Positions 9,445 through 19,446 are shown, counted from the first letter of the stretch. The stretch is DNA of 64,000 nt from Bacteroidales bacterium UBA5371 (GCA_002407855.1 DHPF01000007.1:124001-188000); one strand, 5' to 3'. Notes: generated by a model from the letters alone, not told the origin. Numbers and translations: made by a program.

Positions 9445-10293
9445 ATGTCATTTTTTGATTTTATAAAGAGTAAAGTTTTTTGGAAGCATTTAGGTTTGAT
9501 TATAGCTGTATTCTTAGGAATTATAATTATTGCTTACTTCCTTTTAAATGTATATACTCGCCATGGTTCTGAATACATAATGCCTGATTTGGAAGGTATA
9601 TATTTAGATGAAATTGAGCAGATGGAAGAAATACAAAACTTTGAAGTTATTGTAATGGATTCTATTTTTACTCCTGGTGAGAATGCAAACAAGATTCTTT
9701 CACAAGACCCTAATGCTGGTGCAAAGGTAAAGAAAGGAAGAAAGGTTTATGTGATTGTAACTTCAAGGATAGGAGAATATATTCCAATGCCTAATTGTAA
9801 AGATCAAAGCGTTCGTTCAGCAGTTAATCAACTAACGAATGTTGGGCTTAGGGTTGGAAAGTTTATTTTTAATATTGGGGACTTTAACAATGTTGTTGTT
9901 GGGCAAAGATACAAAGGAGATAATATTACAGAAGGTTCACAAATACAAAGAGGTGAAGAAATTGATTTGGTTGTTGAAATGAACCAAGAGAAATACACAA
10001 CAGCAATGCCTAATATTATTGGATTGACCGAAGCAGAGGCTGAAACTAAATTATGGGAAGCTGCATTGAATGTTGGTAAAATAACTTTTGAAGGCAAAAG
10101 AGATATTATACATTCTCGCGTTGTCTCGTTTTCTCCTAATAGTAGTAGTGTTACAAAAGGAACAACCGTAAGCATACATCTTCTTAACGATACGAAATCA
10201 AATTATAACGAAAGAGTTAAATCATTTAAAGTGGCAGCACCTGCTTCAAATGAAGAAACTCTAACAAATGAATTAATAGATGAAATTGAATAA
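9445..10293 (+). CDS. Membrane-anchored PASTA domain protein
   Basis: A 282-aa protein with one membrane segment at about 14-34, followed by three PASTA repeats at roughly 44-112, 113-185 and 186-250. The repeats show the family pattern (YIMPDLEG, IPMPNCKD with SVRSAVNQL, AMPNIIGLTEAEAE). No kinase domain is present, unlike the Ser/Thr kinases that usually carry PASTA. Stand-alone PASTA proteins next to rluD are common in Bacteroidetes; a peptidoglycan-binding role is an inference. The stop overlaps the next start by 14 bases. Confidence 0.9.
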   Translation: MSFFDFIKSKVFWKHLGLIIAVFLGIIIIAYFLLNVYTRHGSEYIMPDLEGIYLDEIEQMEEIQNFEVIVMDSIFTPGENANKILSQDPNAGAKVKKGRKVYVIVTSRIGEYIPMPNCKDQSVRSAVNQLTNVGLRVGKFIFNIGDFNNVVVGQRYKGDNITEGSQIQRGEEIDLVVEMNQEKYTTAMPNIIGLTEAEAETKLWEAALNVGKITFEGKRDIIHSRVVSFSPNSSSVTKGTTVSIHLLNDTKSNYNERVKSFKVAAPASNEETLTNELIDEIE

Positions 10294-12226
10294 AGTTATT
10301 AGGGTTAGTCTTATTCTTATATTAATGCTTTTTGTTCTCCCATTTGAAAGCAAGAGTCAGTTCTTATTAACCGAAGCTTCTAAACCAAAAAAACTTATAA
10401 ATAAGGATAAGTCAAAAAGTATAAATAGAGTAGTAATACCGTTTATTGATGATTTTTCTAACTACTTAGACGAACCAAACAATACTCTTTGGGTGAACTC
10501 AGGAGCATGGGTAAATACTGATTATCCTATCTATCCACCAACAGTTGGAGTAGTAACCTTTGATGCTTTAACAGATGAAGGCTCGCTTTATCCTGATGCA
10601 AACACAACAGGATTTGCCTGTGATACTCTTTCCTCTTCTTATATTCGCTTGGACTCGGTTTTTGTCCCTTCACAAACTGCACTAAACATACAAGACAGCA
10701 TTTATTTAAGTTTTTTTGTTCAACCCTCAGGAGGGTATGGTCATTTATGGGCAGGTATAGGCTCAACTCCTTCTAAAAGGGATTCTCTTGTTCTTCAATT
10801 CTACTCTTTAAATGATGATTCTTGGAGTACCATCTGGAAGATAGAAGGAATTAAACTTGATAGCATTTATGCAAGAGACAGTGTTTATTGGATTTATGTT
10901 AATATCCCAATAACAGATATAAAATACTTTAATAATAGTTTCCGATTCCGCTTTCTCAATTTTGCATCATTAGATGATAACTCTTCTTATGCTCTTGTTG
11001 GAAACTGCGATCAATGGAATGTGGATTATGTATATTTGAACAAAGATAGAACTTTTGATGAACAAACAATAAGAGATATAGCTTTTGTTACTCCTGCCTA
11101 TTCTTTATTAAAGCAATACCAAACTATGCCTGCCCGTCAGTTTAGAGCAAGTGATATGGGTGAGAATTTAGATATTAAAATTGTTAATTTGTCAAACATT
11201 CCTCTGAATTCAATCTATAAATACGAAGTCTTTAACTCTTTAAACGAAAGTGTAGAAACGTATGACGGAGGATTTGAAAACATTTATCCTTATATTCAAA
11301 CCAAAGAATTTCAAAGCTCACCAAATCATGCTAAACCTCCAATCAATTTTACTTACTCATTTGACCAAACATCTTGGACATGGTTTGATATTATTCATAC
11401 TGTGAAGGAAGGGGTTGGGCAAGACAGCAGAACTTCTAATGACACAATACGCTTTAAGCAAAGATTTGAAAACTACTTTGCTTATGATGACGCAACTGCC
11501 GAAAATGGATTTTGGATAAAACCTGTAAGAAACTCAAACCTTGCAGTTAGCTTTCATCTCAATGCCGCAGATACTATAACTGCTGTTGATATTTACTTCA
11601 ACTCAACCTATGAAGACGCAAATCAAAAACCTTTCTTTTTATGCATTTGGAATAGCTTAGGACAAAGACCAAACGATACAATATATCGCTCTAATACTTA
11701 TTTGACCCCAACAACAGAAGGCTTAAACCAGTTCGCAAGATATATTTTAGAGCATCCAGTAGTTTTAGATACAGGAGAATTCTTTGTTTCATTAGAAACT
11801 AAGAATGCCGATTACCTTAATATAGGCTTTGATAGAAATACAGATGCCTCATTAAAAATATTCGGCAATTGGACAAATGTTTGGCAGCAAAACACAATAC
11901 TTAAAGGCTCATTAATGTTAAGGCCATATTTTGGCTATGAGGCAGCAATAGGTTTAAGACAGGTTGAAGATAATAATTTAAACCTAAGTATTTATCCTAA
12001 CCCAACCAGTTCAGTATTTAACATTAATCTGAGTGAGAGCAACAATACAATAAATAATTCTGACTACGAAATAAGAATCTTAAATATCTTAGGAAGGGAA
12101 GTTTATCGTGGTAAGTTCAAAACGCAAATAAATGTTTCAAATCTTCCTAATGGAGTTTATATACTTTCAGTAATAAACAAAGTAACCCATAAAGCTAAGC
12201 AAGAAAAGCTAATAATACAAAAATGA
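10280..12226 (+). CDS. T9SS-secreted protein with C-terminal sorting domain
   Basis: A 648-aa exported protein with a signal peptide at residues 1-26. Its last about 80 residues are a type A type IX secretion sorting domain: LSIYPNPTSSVFNI, RILNILGREVYRG, LPNGVYILSV and a basic end. The body shows beta-rich stretches, including a jelly-roll-like domain (about 45-270, FIDDFSNYLDEPN onwards), but no catalytic signature. It is a cell-surface or secreted cargo of unknown job. Its stop overlaps the rluD start in an ATGA. Confidence 0.85.
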   Translation: MKLNKVIRVSLILILMLFVLPFESKSQFLLTEASKPKKLINKDKSKSINRVVIPFIDDFSNYLDEPNNTLWVNSGAWVNTDYPIYPPTVGVVTFDALTDEGSLYPDANTTGFACDTLSSSYIRLDSVFVPSQTALNIQDSIYLSFFVQPSGGYGHLWAGIGSTPSKRDSLVLQFYSLNDDSWSTIWKIEGIKLDSIYARDSVYWIYVNIPITDIKYFNNSFRFRFLNFASLDDNSSYALVGNCDQWNVDYVYLNKDRTFDEQTIRDIAFVTPAYSLLKQYQTMPARQFRASDMGENLDIKIVNLSNIPLNSIYKYEVFNSLNESVETYDGGFENIYPYIQTKEFQSSPNHAKPPINFTYSFDQTSWTWFDIIHTVKEGVGQDSRTSNDTIRFKQRFENYFAYDDATAENGFWIKPVRNSNLAVSFHLNAADTITAVDIYFNSTYEDANQKPFFLCIWNSLGQRPNDTIYRSNTYLTPTTEGLNQFARYILEHPVVLDTGEFFVSLETKNADYLNIGFDRNTDASLKIFGNWTNVWQQNTILKGSLMLRPYFGYEAAIGLRQVEDNNLNLSIYPNPTSSVFNINLSESNNTINNSDYEIRILNILGREVYRGKFKTQINVSNLPNGVYILSVINKVTHKAKQEKLIIQK

Positions 12227-13326
12227 TAGAAGAAGAAATACTCCTTGAACAAGAAGACGGTAATGAATTATTTGAAAACTATCGTATAGAAGTAGATAAG
12301 GGGCAAAGCCTACTGAGAATAGACAAATTCTTAATGGATAGGCTTGAACAAACATCAAGAAATAAAATTCAGCAAGCAGCAAAAGCCGATTGCATAAAGG
12401 TAAATAACAAACCCGTAAAGCCCAATTACAAAGTAAAACCTGGTGATATAGTTCAGGTATTTCTTCCTACCGCTCCCAGAGAAATAGAAATCATTCCACA
12501 AGACATCCCTTTGGAAATTGTTTATGAAGATGAGGATGTAATTGTTGTAAATAAACAATCCGAAATGGTAGTTCACCCAGGTTATGGCAATTATACAGGA
12601 ACACTTCTTAATGCTTTGACATTTCATTTCCAAAATCAAAAAGACAAAGATGGTAATCCCATTCGCCCTTTGCTTGTTCACAGAATAGACAAAAACACAA
12701 CAGGATTGCTTCTTGTTGCAAAAAACGAAATAGCTCAAACATTTCTTGCTAAACAATTCTACGACCACTCAGTAAAAAGAACATACACCGCTTTGGTTTG
12801 GGGAGATTTTGACCAGATGGAAGGAACCATTGAAGGAAATATTGGGCGTAGCATTAAGGATAGAAAAATAATGCAAGTATTTCCCAATGGAGACTATGGC
12901 AAAGAAGCAATAACACATTGGAGAGTTTTGTTTCGCTTTGGATATGTTACACTTGTAGAGTGCAGATTAGAAACAGGAAGAACGCATCAAATAAGGGCTC
13001 ATATGAAATATATTTCTCATCCGCTCTTTAATGATGATACCTATGGTGGAGACCAAATAATTAAAGGCACAACCTATTCCAAATACAAGCAATTTGTGCA
13101 AAATTGCTTCAAACTTCTTCCACGTCAAGCCCTACACGCAACCACTCTTGGCTTTATTCATCCTTCAACAAGGAAAACAATATTTTTTGAAAGCAAATTG
13201 CCAGAAGATATGAATGCGGTTAAAGAGAAATGGGAAGCCTACATAAACTATAATCGCCCTATTGAAGAAGAAGCTGACCAAAACATAATTGACCAATCAA
13301 AGCATGAGGTTTCAAATCTCAAATAA
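12223..13326 (+). CDS. rluD: Large-subunit rRNA pseudouridine synthase, RluA family
   Basis: Isomerises uridines of 23S rRNA (RluD-type sites). An S4 RNA-binding domain lies at about 25-85. The synthase domain carries HRIDKNTTGLLLVAKN with catalytic Asp156, and the later RTHQIRAHM motif is intact. The 367 aa include short acidic ends typical of Bacteroidetes homologues. It is last in the 8.7-13.3 kb operon. The family is secure; RluD rather than RluC is judged from the motif and S4 domain. Confidence 0.93.
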   Translation: MIEEEILLEQEDGNELFENYRIEVDKGQSLLRIDKFLMDRLEQTSRNKIQQAAKADCIKVNNKPVKPNYKVKPGDIVQVFLPTAPREIEIIPQDIPLEIVYEDEDVIVVNKQSEMVVHPGYGNYTGTLLNALTFHFQNQKDKDGNPIRPLLVHRIDKNTTGLLLVAKNEIAQTFLAKQFYDHSVKRTYTALVWGDFDQMEGTIEGNIGRSIKDRKIMQVFPNGDYGKEAITHWRVLFRFGYVTLVECRLETGRTHQIRAHMKYISHPLFNDDTYGGDQIIKGTTYSKYKQFVQNCFKLLPRQALHATTLGFIHPSTRKTIFFESKLPEDMNAVKEKWEAYINYNRPIEEEADQNIIDQSKHEVSNLK

Positions 13327-13359
13327 GGCATATTGAAAATGGTTGATTAAGCTTTACTA

Positions 13360-13437
13360 AAATGAAATCAAAAGACAATTTCTCCAAATCAAAAGATAAT
13401 TTCTCCAAATCAAGTTTCATTTTCTCCAAATCAAAAA
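13360..13437. repeat. 21-bp palindromic-unit array 2 (4 units)
   Basis: Four inverted-orientation units with AATCAA at 13366, 13387, 13408 and 13429, all exactly 21 bases apart. The spacer reads ATTTCTCC. It lies between convergent rluD and the minus-strand tRNA-Val. The whole gene-free stretch 13327-13653 holds this array, the tRNA and its promoter. Confidence 0.85.
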
Positions 13438-13499
13438 AGGATTTTTCTTTATTAAAAATGGATAATTCGGCTTTTAAGATTAGCCCTATTTATTAAGAG

Positions 13500-13575
13500 T
13501 GCGTTTTACTGGATTCGAACCAGTGACCCCTACCCTGTCAAGGTAATGCTCTAAACCTGTCTGAGCTAAAAACGC
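13500..13575 (-). tRNA. tRNA-Val (GAC)
   Basis: A complete 76-nt cloverleaf on the minus strand. The acceptor stem GCGTTTT pairs with AAAACGC, the D-arm is AGCTCAG...GAGC, and the T-arm is CTGGTTCGAATCCAG. The anticodon loop TTGACAG gives anticodon GAC (valine). CCA is not encoded. A strong promoter precedes it. Confidence 0.93.
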
Positions 13576-13586
13576 ATTTTGAATTG

Positions 13587-13619
13587 CAAAGATATAAATT
13601 TATAATGAATAATTAACAA
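13587..13619 (-). promoter_or_regulatory. Promoter of tRNA-Val
   Basis: On the minus strand, TTG (13617-13619), 22 bases, then the -7 box TATCTTTG (13587-13594). This matches the Bacteroidetes primary sigma consensus, with the start point expected just upstream of the tRNA. Confidence 0.75.
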
Positions 13620-13653
13620 GGTGGTTATAAGAAAAGAAAGTTATTGAAAAGCT

Positions 13654-16320
13654 TTATTCCCATTCAATATTAAATTTAGTTTGAAGAGTATCTTCTTTTA
13701 CAGAAATTGTATCCCATTTATTTACATTTTCTTCCCATTCAATTATATACTCTCCTTTTTCTCTTATACGAAACTCTTCTTTGTCTTTCTGCATTTGCTT
13801 TATCCCCAATTTCAAATCCTTATCAATTGAAGAAGCTATCTTTTGGGTGTCTTTTTGCAAGGTTGCTTTGGCTTTTTGTATATTTTGTTTGAAATCATAT
13901 GCAAAAATAGGTTTATCGGTTGTCCCTGTTACCTTAACAAATAGGGTCATTCGTGAGTTTTCATCCTCCTCAAAGTCTCCAAACTCCTGCTTTTGTCTTT
14001 CTATCTTTTGTTTTTTCTTCTTGCTGGAAAGTTCCGACAGATGTATCTGTGCCTTATAATCAATATTGCTATTAAGATAATGTTTGCCTAAAAAAGAGAA
14101 ATTAATTGCATTGGAGTTAATTTTTATTTCATCAAGAGTAATACAAGCATTATCTATGGAAAGATTTGATTCAATAGTATTGAATTTGACATTATTAAGA
14201 TTAGATTCTTCCACAAAATAGGATAGTTTTTTCAAAAGAGGAATATCTTTTAACTCACCTTGTTCTATTTTATATTTAATATTAGCCTTTAATTTATCTT
14301 TATTGAGGTATAAGTTTTCGCTTAGTTCGGCTGAAAAATTCATTCCTAAGCTTACCTTTCCTTTTATATTTTTGCTTGTAATTGAGTTCTGCCCAAACTC
14401 ATCCATTTCATCAAAGAATCTACTTGCTTCTACTTTACTTGCCTCAATATCTCCGAAAATCTTAGGCGTTTTGCTGTTGAGCATAAGTGATGTATTGCCT
14501 TTAAGTGTACCTTCAAAAGCTGACAAACTCATATCTTCTAATATTAGATTGCCTCCTATAAGTTTTATTCTTGACCTAAACTTACTTATCTCTGTTTTTT
14601 TGAAAGTTAATTTGTCTATTTCTGTTAGAAGGTTTGCGTTGAAAAATGTTGGGAGTTCAAATTTATCATCAATACTATCCTTTGGGTTAGCTTTTTGTTC
14701 TTTTGCATTATTTCCTGCTTTTATTGAGCTACTAGTCCAATCATTTAAGTTTAATGAAGCAACTTTTAAGTTGCCTAAGAGATTAAAAGTTTCTTTTTGG
14801 TTAAATACAAATGGAAGTATGTCTTGAACCTCCCCTTTGAAACTAAGAGATGAGTTGCCCGCATAGGCATTTAGGTTATTTATTTCTATTGATGAGTTAT
14901 TGAATATAAAACTACTTGAAAGGTTTTTAATGGGCTGAGCTATTCTTGTGTCAGAATAGTTAAATGATTTCAAAGAACCACCACCCTCCATCTTTATTTT
15001 GGTAAAGCCTGCCTTTGGGATATTTTCCAAACTCTTTATGTCCCCACTTATTTTGAAGTCAAGGTGCAACTCTCCTGACATCTGCTTTATGTTTTTGCTT
15101 TGAATAAAACGATGAACAATATCCAAAGGTAAATCGCAATCTATTTTGGCATCAAGCGAAAGGTTTGAGAGATTAAACAATTGGCCATAGCCTTTAATAA
15201 CTCCTTTATTCCATTGGAAAGAAAGCTTATCAAATTTAATAAATGAGGTTTCGGAATTACGTTTTTCTCCATTAGAGAAGTCGCCTTTAAGGGTTATATT
15301 GGTGAATGCTATGTCTAATTTCTTGTTTATTAATTCTCCGTTATTGATATAAAACTTAGACTTAATGCTTGGCATTTGAGTGCTGCTAATTTTCCCTTTC
15401 ATGTTAAAATCAAAGACTAATTCTCCCTTGCCCTTATAGTCTTTAAATAGATTCTTTTGTTTGTCGGGCAGTAGTTTAATCATGTCTTCTAACCTAACCT
15501 TACTACTATTTACCGAAAGGTCTATTATATTATCTTTCTTATAGTCTAAATGACCTCTTACATCAAAAGCCAAGCCATCAATAGATAACTCTCCTTTGGA
15601 TATTTGAATTAGCTTATCTATGGTATTATTGGAAAATATAATATCAAAATTAAAGTCTCTCTGATTGGAAATAACAAGATTGTCAAGTTGTATTTTCTTT
15701 ATAGTTGATTTAGAATTAATGGTTATTTTCTGCTCCTTGTCCGAGAAATTTCCCTTTGCCACAGCGTCTTTAAGGAATATCTCATAGTATTGTTTATTGT
15801 AATCATTCTTGTATGATAAATTAACTCCTTCAAGTATTACTTTGCGTAAGGATAGAGAGAAATTGGACTTTACTTGACTTTGACTTTGTTTCCAAAATAA
15901 ATAATTAACGTCTCCGTTTTGTTTTATCCTAATGTTAAATTGTCCATCTTTGGCAATTATTTTATTGATTTCATAGTTTTCACTAATGATATCCCAAAAA
16001 TCAAAGGTTAGATATAGTTTGTGGAAATAGAATAAGGTGTCTTTTTTATCTGTATTCTTATTCTTTTGTAAGCTATCACCTGGAAAGGCATCAAAAGCTA
16101 AGACATCATCAAAAGCCAGAGAAACACTTGGAAAGGTTGAAAAGAAATCTACTTTAATGGAAGATACCTTAATTTCTGTAATTAACTGCTTGTTTATTTC
16201 TGTTATGATTGCTCGTTTGACTTTCTCTCTATTAACATAAACCACCAAAGTAATTACCATAATTAGCAGCAAGATAATTCCAGCTAACCATAACGAAATT
16301 TTTAAATACTTTTTATTCAC
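13654..16320 (-). CDS. AsmA-like envelope protein
   Basis: An 888-aa protein with an N-terminal membrane anchor (about 8-28) followed by the AsmA opening (VNREKVKRAIITEINKQL). A long series of repetitive beta-strand modules follows, ending in an AsmA C-terminal-like region (about 600-780), then a charged coiled tail. Proteins of this superfamily form beta-grooves that bridge the two membranes and are implicated in phospholipid transport. The lipid-carrier role is inferred from the family. It is transcribed alone or with the pseudouridine synthase gene upstream, 83 bases away. Confidence 0.8.
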   Translation of the reverse strand: MNKKYLKISLWLAGIILLLIMVITLVVYVNREKVKRAIITEINKQLITEIKVSSIKVDFFSTFPSVSLAFDDVLAFDAFPGDSLQKNKNTDKKDTLFYFHKLYLTFDFWDIISENYEINKIIAKDGQFNIRIKQNGDVNYLFWKQSQSQVKSNFSLSLRKVILEGVNLSYKNDYNKQYYEIFLKDAVAKGNFSDKEQKITINSKSTIKKIQLDNLVISNQRDFNFDIIFSNNTIDKLIQISKGELSIDGLAFDVRGHLDYKKDNIIDLSVNSSKVRLEDMIKLLPDKQKNLFKDYKGKGELVFDFNMKGKISSTQMPSIKSKFYINNGELINKKLDIAFTNITLKGDFSNGEKRNSETSFIKFDKLSFQWNKGVIKGYGQLFNLSNLSLDAKIDCDLPLDIVHRFIQSKNIKQMSGELHLDFKISGDIKSLENIPKAGFTKIKMEGGGSLKSFNYSDTRIAQPIKNLSSSFIFNNSSIEINNLNAYAGNSSLSFKGEVQDILPFVFNQKETFNLLGNLKVASLNLNDWTSSSIKAGNNAKEQKANPKDSIDDKFELPTFFNANLLTEIDKLTFKKTEISKFRSRIKLIGGNLILEDMSLSAFEGTLKGNTSLMLNSKTPKIFGDIEASKVEASRFFDEMDEFGQNSITSKNIKGKVSLGMNFSAELSENLYLNKDKLKANIKYKIEQGELKDIPLLKKLSYFVEESNLNNVKFNTIESNLSIDNACITLDEIKINSNAINFSFLGKHYLNSNIDYKAQIHLSELSSKKKKQKIERQKQEFGDFEEDENSRMTLFVKVTGTTDKPIFAYDFKQNIQKAKATLQKDTQKIASSIDKDLKLGIKQMQKDKEEFRIREKGEYIIEWEENVNKWDTISVKEDTLQTKFNIEWE

Positions 16321-16403
16321 CTTTTACCTTAATTAGTTTATAGTTGTTCAGACAAAACTATGCCTTTAAGCAACTACCTTTGATGAATTAAACGCTTTAC
16401 TTC

Positions 16404-17648
16404 TTAATTTGTTTTAAGCATCTTTAAAAAAGCAACCTCTTTATCGGTTAAGAAACGGTAAGTTCCTCTTGGAAGATTCTTTTTGGTTAGAGAAGCAAAA
16501 GCTACCCTATCTAATTTATAAACCTCATAACCCAAAGAAGCAAATATTCTTCTAACAATACGATTCTTTCCTGAATGAAGCTCAATTCCTATCATCTTTT
16601 TATCCTCTCCATCTCCTACATATTGAATATCGTCAGCAGCAATTCTGCCATCTTCTAATTCAATTCCATCAATAATTTGTTGCATATCGGCGTGAGTAAG
16701 TGCTTTATCGAGCTCTACATGATATATTTTCTTTGCACCAAAGGAAGGATGAGTAAGCTTTTTGGTCATCTGTCCATCATTAGTAAATAATAGCAAACCT
16801 GTAGTATTCCTATCCAAACGCCCAACAGGATAAAGCCTCTCTTTGCAAGCCTTATGTATTAAACTCATTACAGTTTTCCTATCGCGAGGATCTTCCAAAG
16901 TTGTTATATATCCTTTTGGTTTATTTAATAAAAGGTATTTCTTTCGTTCATTAACCAAACGCTCTCCTCCATAAACAATAACATCATCAATAGAAACCTT
17001 ATATCCCATTTCAGTAACCACTTCTCCATTTACCGTAACGGCTCCTACCTTAATGAGTTCATCAGCCTCTCTCCTTGAACAAATGCCAGAATTCGAAATA
17101 TACTTATTTAAACGTATTAAACCATCTTTCCCAAGCTGAATATCGTCATAACCATGAGAGTTTCCTCTTATTTCAAAGAAATCCTCATCCTGTCTTCTAT
17201 ATGTTCTTTCCCTTCTATTTGTATTATTATTCCTGTTATTCCTCTCATCTGATTTATTATTATATCCTTTTCTTCTATCACTATGGCGTTCTGAAGATGG
17301 CCTATAATCATTCCTTCTTTCTTCTCTTGGATGGTCAAAATCTTTTCTTGAAGAATCAAAATCCCTTTTTAAACGAATTACTTTGCGAGGCTTTTCTTGC
17401 CTATGGTCATTGTAATTTCTTGGGCCTTTGTCTTGATTATTTCCTCCAAAGTTTCTTCTTGGACGTGAACCATTCTCATCCCTATTGCTTCTTTCATAGG
17501 ATTCATCTCTATCATGATAAGGTTTTGCTGTGCGATTCTCTCTTGAATCAAAGTTTCTATTTTTAGAAGAATATCCTTCCTTTTTTTTGTACGGAGAGCG
17601 ACCTCTCTCAGGCTTTTCTGCTCCATAATTGTGTTTTTGTCTTTCCAT
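16404..17648 (-). CDS. RluB/RsuA-type pseudouridine synthase with disordered N-terminus
   Basis: A 414-aa protein. Residues 1-165 are a low-complexity Arg/Asn/Asp/Gly-rich tail with no fold. From about 178 on, an S4 domain (LIRLNKYISNSGICSRREADELI) is followed by the RsuA-family synthase, with GRLDRNTTGLLLF holding the catalytic Asp and RIFASLGYEVYKLDR near the end. Its likely substrate is 23S rRNA (RluB-type). The tail may bind RNA; many Bacteroidetes homologues carry a variable tail of this sort. Confidence 0.9.
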   Translation of the reverse strand: MERQKHNYGAEKPERGRSPYKKKEGYSSKNRNFDSRENRTAKPYHDRDESYERSNRDENGSRPRRNFGGNNQDKGPRNYNDHRQEKPRKVIRLKRDFDSSRKDFDHPREERRNDYRPSSERHSDRRKGYNNKSDERNNRNNNTNRRERTYRRQDEDFFEIRGNSHGYDDIQLGKDGLIRLNKYISNSGICSRREADELIKVGAVTVNGEVVTEMGYKVSIDDVIVYGGERLVNERKKYLLLNKPKGYITTLEDPRDRKTVMSLIHKACKERLYPVGRLDRNTTGLLLFTNDGQMTKKLTHPSFGAKKIYHVELDKALTHADMQQIIDGIELEDGRIAADDIQYVGDGEDKKMIGIELHSGKNRIVRRIFASLGYEVYKLDRVAFASLTKKNLPRGTYRFLTDKEVAFLKMLKTN

Positions 17649-17668
17649 TTCCTATTTAAAATAATTAG

Positions 17669-17696
17669 CAAAATTACAAATAAATCTATATTGCAA
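17669..17696 (-). promoter_or_regulatory. Promoter of the RluB-type gene
   Basis: On the minus strand, TTG (17694-17696), 17 bases, then TAATTTTG (17669-17676), ending about 20 bases before the start codon at 17648. Confidence 0.55.
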
Positions 17697-17874
17697 GAAA
17701 TTATGTACAAAAAATAAATATTCATTAAGGATATTCATAAAAAAGAATTCAATTTTGCAAGACTAACTAAAATAATTATGTAAATATATTTGCGTGTTTT
17801 CTTTTATTTATTTTTCTTTGCATTATTATTTTAGCATTTTGCCTAAAATGTAATTATTAATAAACAATGTATAT

Positions 17875-18894
17875 ATGAATACTAAGATAATAAAAATTCA
17901 ACCAATAGGTTTTCAATGGGAAATGGAAAATCCTTTTATCTTTTGTGCTCATCATAAAGATGCGTTCCCAAAAGGTAATCCCAATCAAGGTCCTGCCGTA
18001 TCACTAAACGGACGAAATATAGGTAGTGATTTCTCTCACAAAGATGGTTTTAGCATGTATCATGGTGATATTGTACCAGGTTTTCCAGAACATCCACATA
18101 GAGGATTTGAAACAGTAACAATTGTGCTTGAAGGTTTGGTTGATCATTTTGACTCAAACGGAGCCTCAGGTCGCTATGGCATGGGCGATGTTCAATGGCT
18201 AACCACAGGTAAAGGCTGTCAGCATTCGGAGATGTTTCCTTTGGTCAATCAAGATAAAGAAAACCCAACCGAGTTATTCCAAGTATGGCTCAACCTCCCA
18301 AAAAAGAGCAAATTTGTTGAGCCTAACTACAAAATGCTTTGGGCAGAAGATATTCCCATTATTGAAATCGAAAATTCAAATAACCAAAAGTCTAAATTTA
18401 GATTAATTGCTGGGGAATTTATGGGTAAAAAGAGTTTGGAACCTTGCAAAGATTCTTGGGCGTACGATAGAGAGAATAAGGTTTCTATTATACTAATGAG
18501 CTTAGCTCCAAATTCCATAATCACCCTACCAAAAGTTTCTCCAACCATATCAAGAAACCTTTATTTCTATCAAGGTGATGGGAAAATAGAAATTGATAAT
18601 AATCAAATCCAATCTTCAAGCAGAATTCAGCTAAATGGCAACGAAGAAATTCAAGTCAAAAATCAAGATAAAGAAAGTTTTATACTTCTACTTGAAGGTG
18701 AGAAAATACAAGAACCGATTGTACAATATGGCCCCTTTGTTATGAATACCGAGCAGGAAATACACCAAGCCTTCCAAGATTATAGAGAAACCCGCTTTGG
18801 AGGATGGCAATGGGATAGGTCAGATCCTGTTCACCATATAGAAAAAGGAAGATATGCACGTTATATTGATGGAAAAGAAGAAACAAGACCCTAA
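17875..18894 (+). CDS. Pirin family protein
   Basis: A 339-aa bicupin protein. The N-terminal pirin domain contains HPHRGFETVTIVLEG and a GDVQWLTTGKGCQHSEMF motif, with the His/Glu metal ligands intact (about residues 68-125). The pirin C-terminal domain lies at about 190-290. Roles reported for the family vary (quercetinase, transcription cofactor), so none is assigned here. The end (FGGWQWDRSDPVH) is typical of Bacteroidetes pirins. The GNAT gene follows after 19 bases. Confidence 0.92.
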   Translation: MNTKIIKIQPIGFQWEMENPFIFCAHHKDAFPKGNPNQGPAVSLNGRNIGSDFSHKDGFSMYHGDIVPGFPEHPHRGFETVTIVLEGLVDHFDSNGASGRYGMGDVQWLTTGKGCQHSEMFPLVNQDKENPTELFQVWLNLPKKSKFVEPNYKMLWAEDIPIIEIENSNNQKSKFRLIAGEFMGKKSLEPCKDSWAYDRENKVSIILMSLAPNSIITLPKVSPTISRNLYFYQGDGKIEIDNNQIQSSSRIQLNGNEEIQVKNQDKESFILLLEGEKIQEPIVQYGPFVMNTEQEIHQAFQDYRETRFGGWQWDRSDPVHHIEKGRYARYIDGKEETRP

Positions 18895-18913
18895 TTAAAG
18901 AAAGGATAATACA

Positions 18914-19213
18914 ATGAACCAAGAGTTAGAAATAAAACATGATAAGGCAAATCAGAGATTTAATTTGTTTGTATCTGATGTAGAGGCTGGCGAAATAATT
19001 TACGAGTTTCGTGATTCTAAAATGGCTATTACTCATACAAAAATCAAAGATGGGTATGAAGGAAAGGGTCTTGCGAAACTTCTTGTGGAATTTGCCGTAA
19101 ACTATGCCAGAGAAAATAAATTGAAGATCATTCCTATATGTCCTTATGTTAAGAAAATTATGGAAAGGACAGAAAAATTTCAAGATATGTTATGGGTATC
19201 AGAGATAAAATAA
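18914..19213 (+). CDS. YjdJ-like GNAT-fold N-acetyltransferase
   Basis: A 99-aa minimal GNAT protein (COG2388). The acetyl-CoA loop appears as DGYEGKGLAKLLVEFAVNYARENKL, and the ending CPYVKKIMERTEKFQDML is typical. The substrate is unknown. It overlaps the next gene, a yjdI-like Fe-S protein, by 22 bases; the same pair is found in enterobacteria, so they probably act together. Confidence 0.9.
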   Translation: MNQELEIKHDKANQRFNLFVSDVEAGEIIYEFRDSKMAITHTKIKDGYEGKGLAKLLVEFAVNYARENKLKIIPICPYVKKIMERTEKFQDMLWVSEIK

Positions 19214-19446
19214 AGTCAAGAAATATCGTAAGAGAATATACCAATGGTGAGGTAACAATTGTTTGGCAACCTAATAAATGTTGCTCCTCTGGGATATGCG
19301 TTAAGATGTCTCCAAAAGTGTTTTGTCCTGCTCAAAAGCCATGGATACAACCTCAGAATTCTACAACCGAGGATATTATTAAAACCGTAAAGAAATGTCC
19401 TTCTGAGGCTTTAACTTATTATATGAATAAGGATAAAACAGAATAG
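19192..19446 (+). CDS. YjdI-like divergent [4Fe-4S] mono-cluster protein
   Basis: An 84-aa protein of the Fer4_19 family. Cysteines in CCSSGIC, the FCPAQKPWIQP block and the late KCPSEAL motif fit a single Fe-S cluster. It starts inside the acetyltransferase gene, so the pair is translationally coupled. Function is unknown beyond the expected cluster. A strong terminator follows 47 bases on. Confidence 0.9.
   Translation: MGIRDKIKSRNIVREYTNGEVTIVWQPNKCCSSGICVKMSPKVFCPAQKPWIQPQNSTTEDIIKTVKKCPSEALTYYMNKDKTE

Noticed and set aside
13500..13575. tRNA-Asp from the plus-strand GTC
   Set aside because: The cloverleaf is on the minus strand, where the anticodon is GAC (valine).
17378..17725. 115-residue frame over the RluB N-terminus
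   Set aside because: It is an out-of-frame shadow of the Arg-rich low-complexity coding region, as are the plus-strand frames there.
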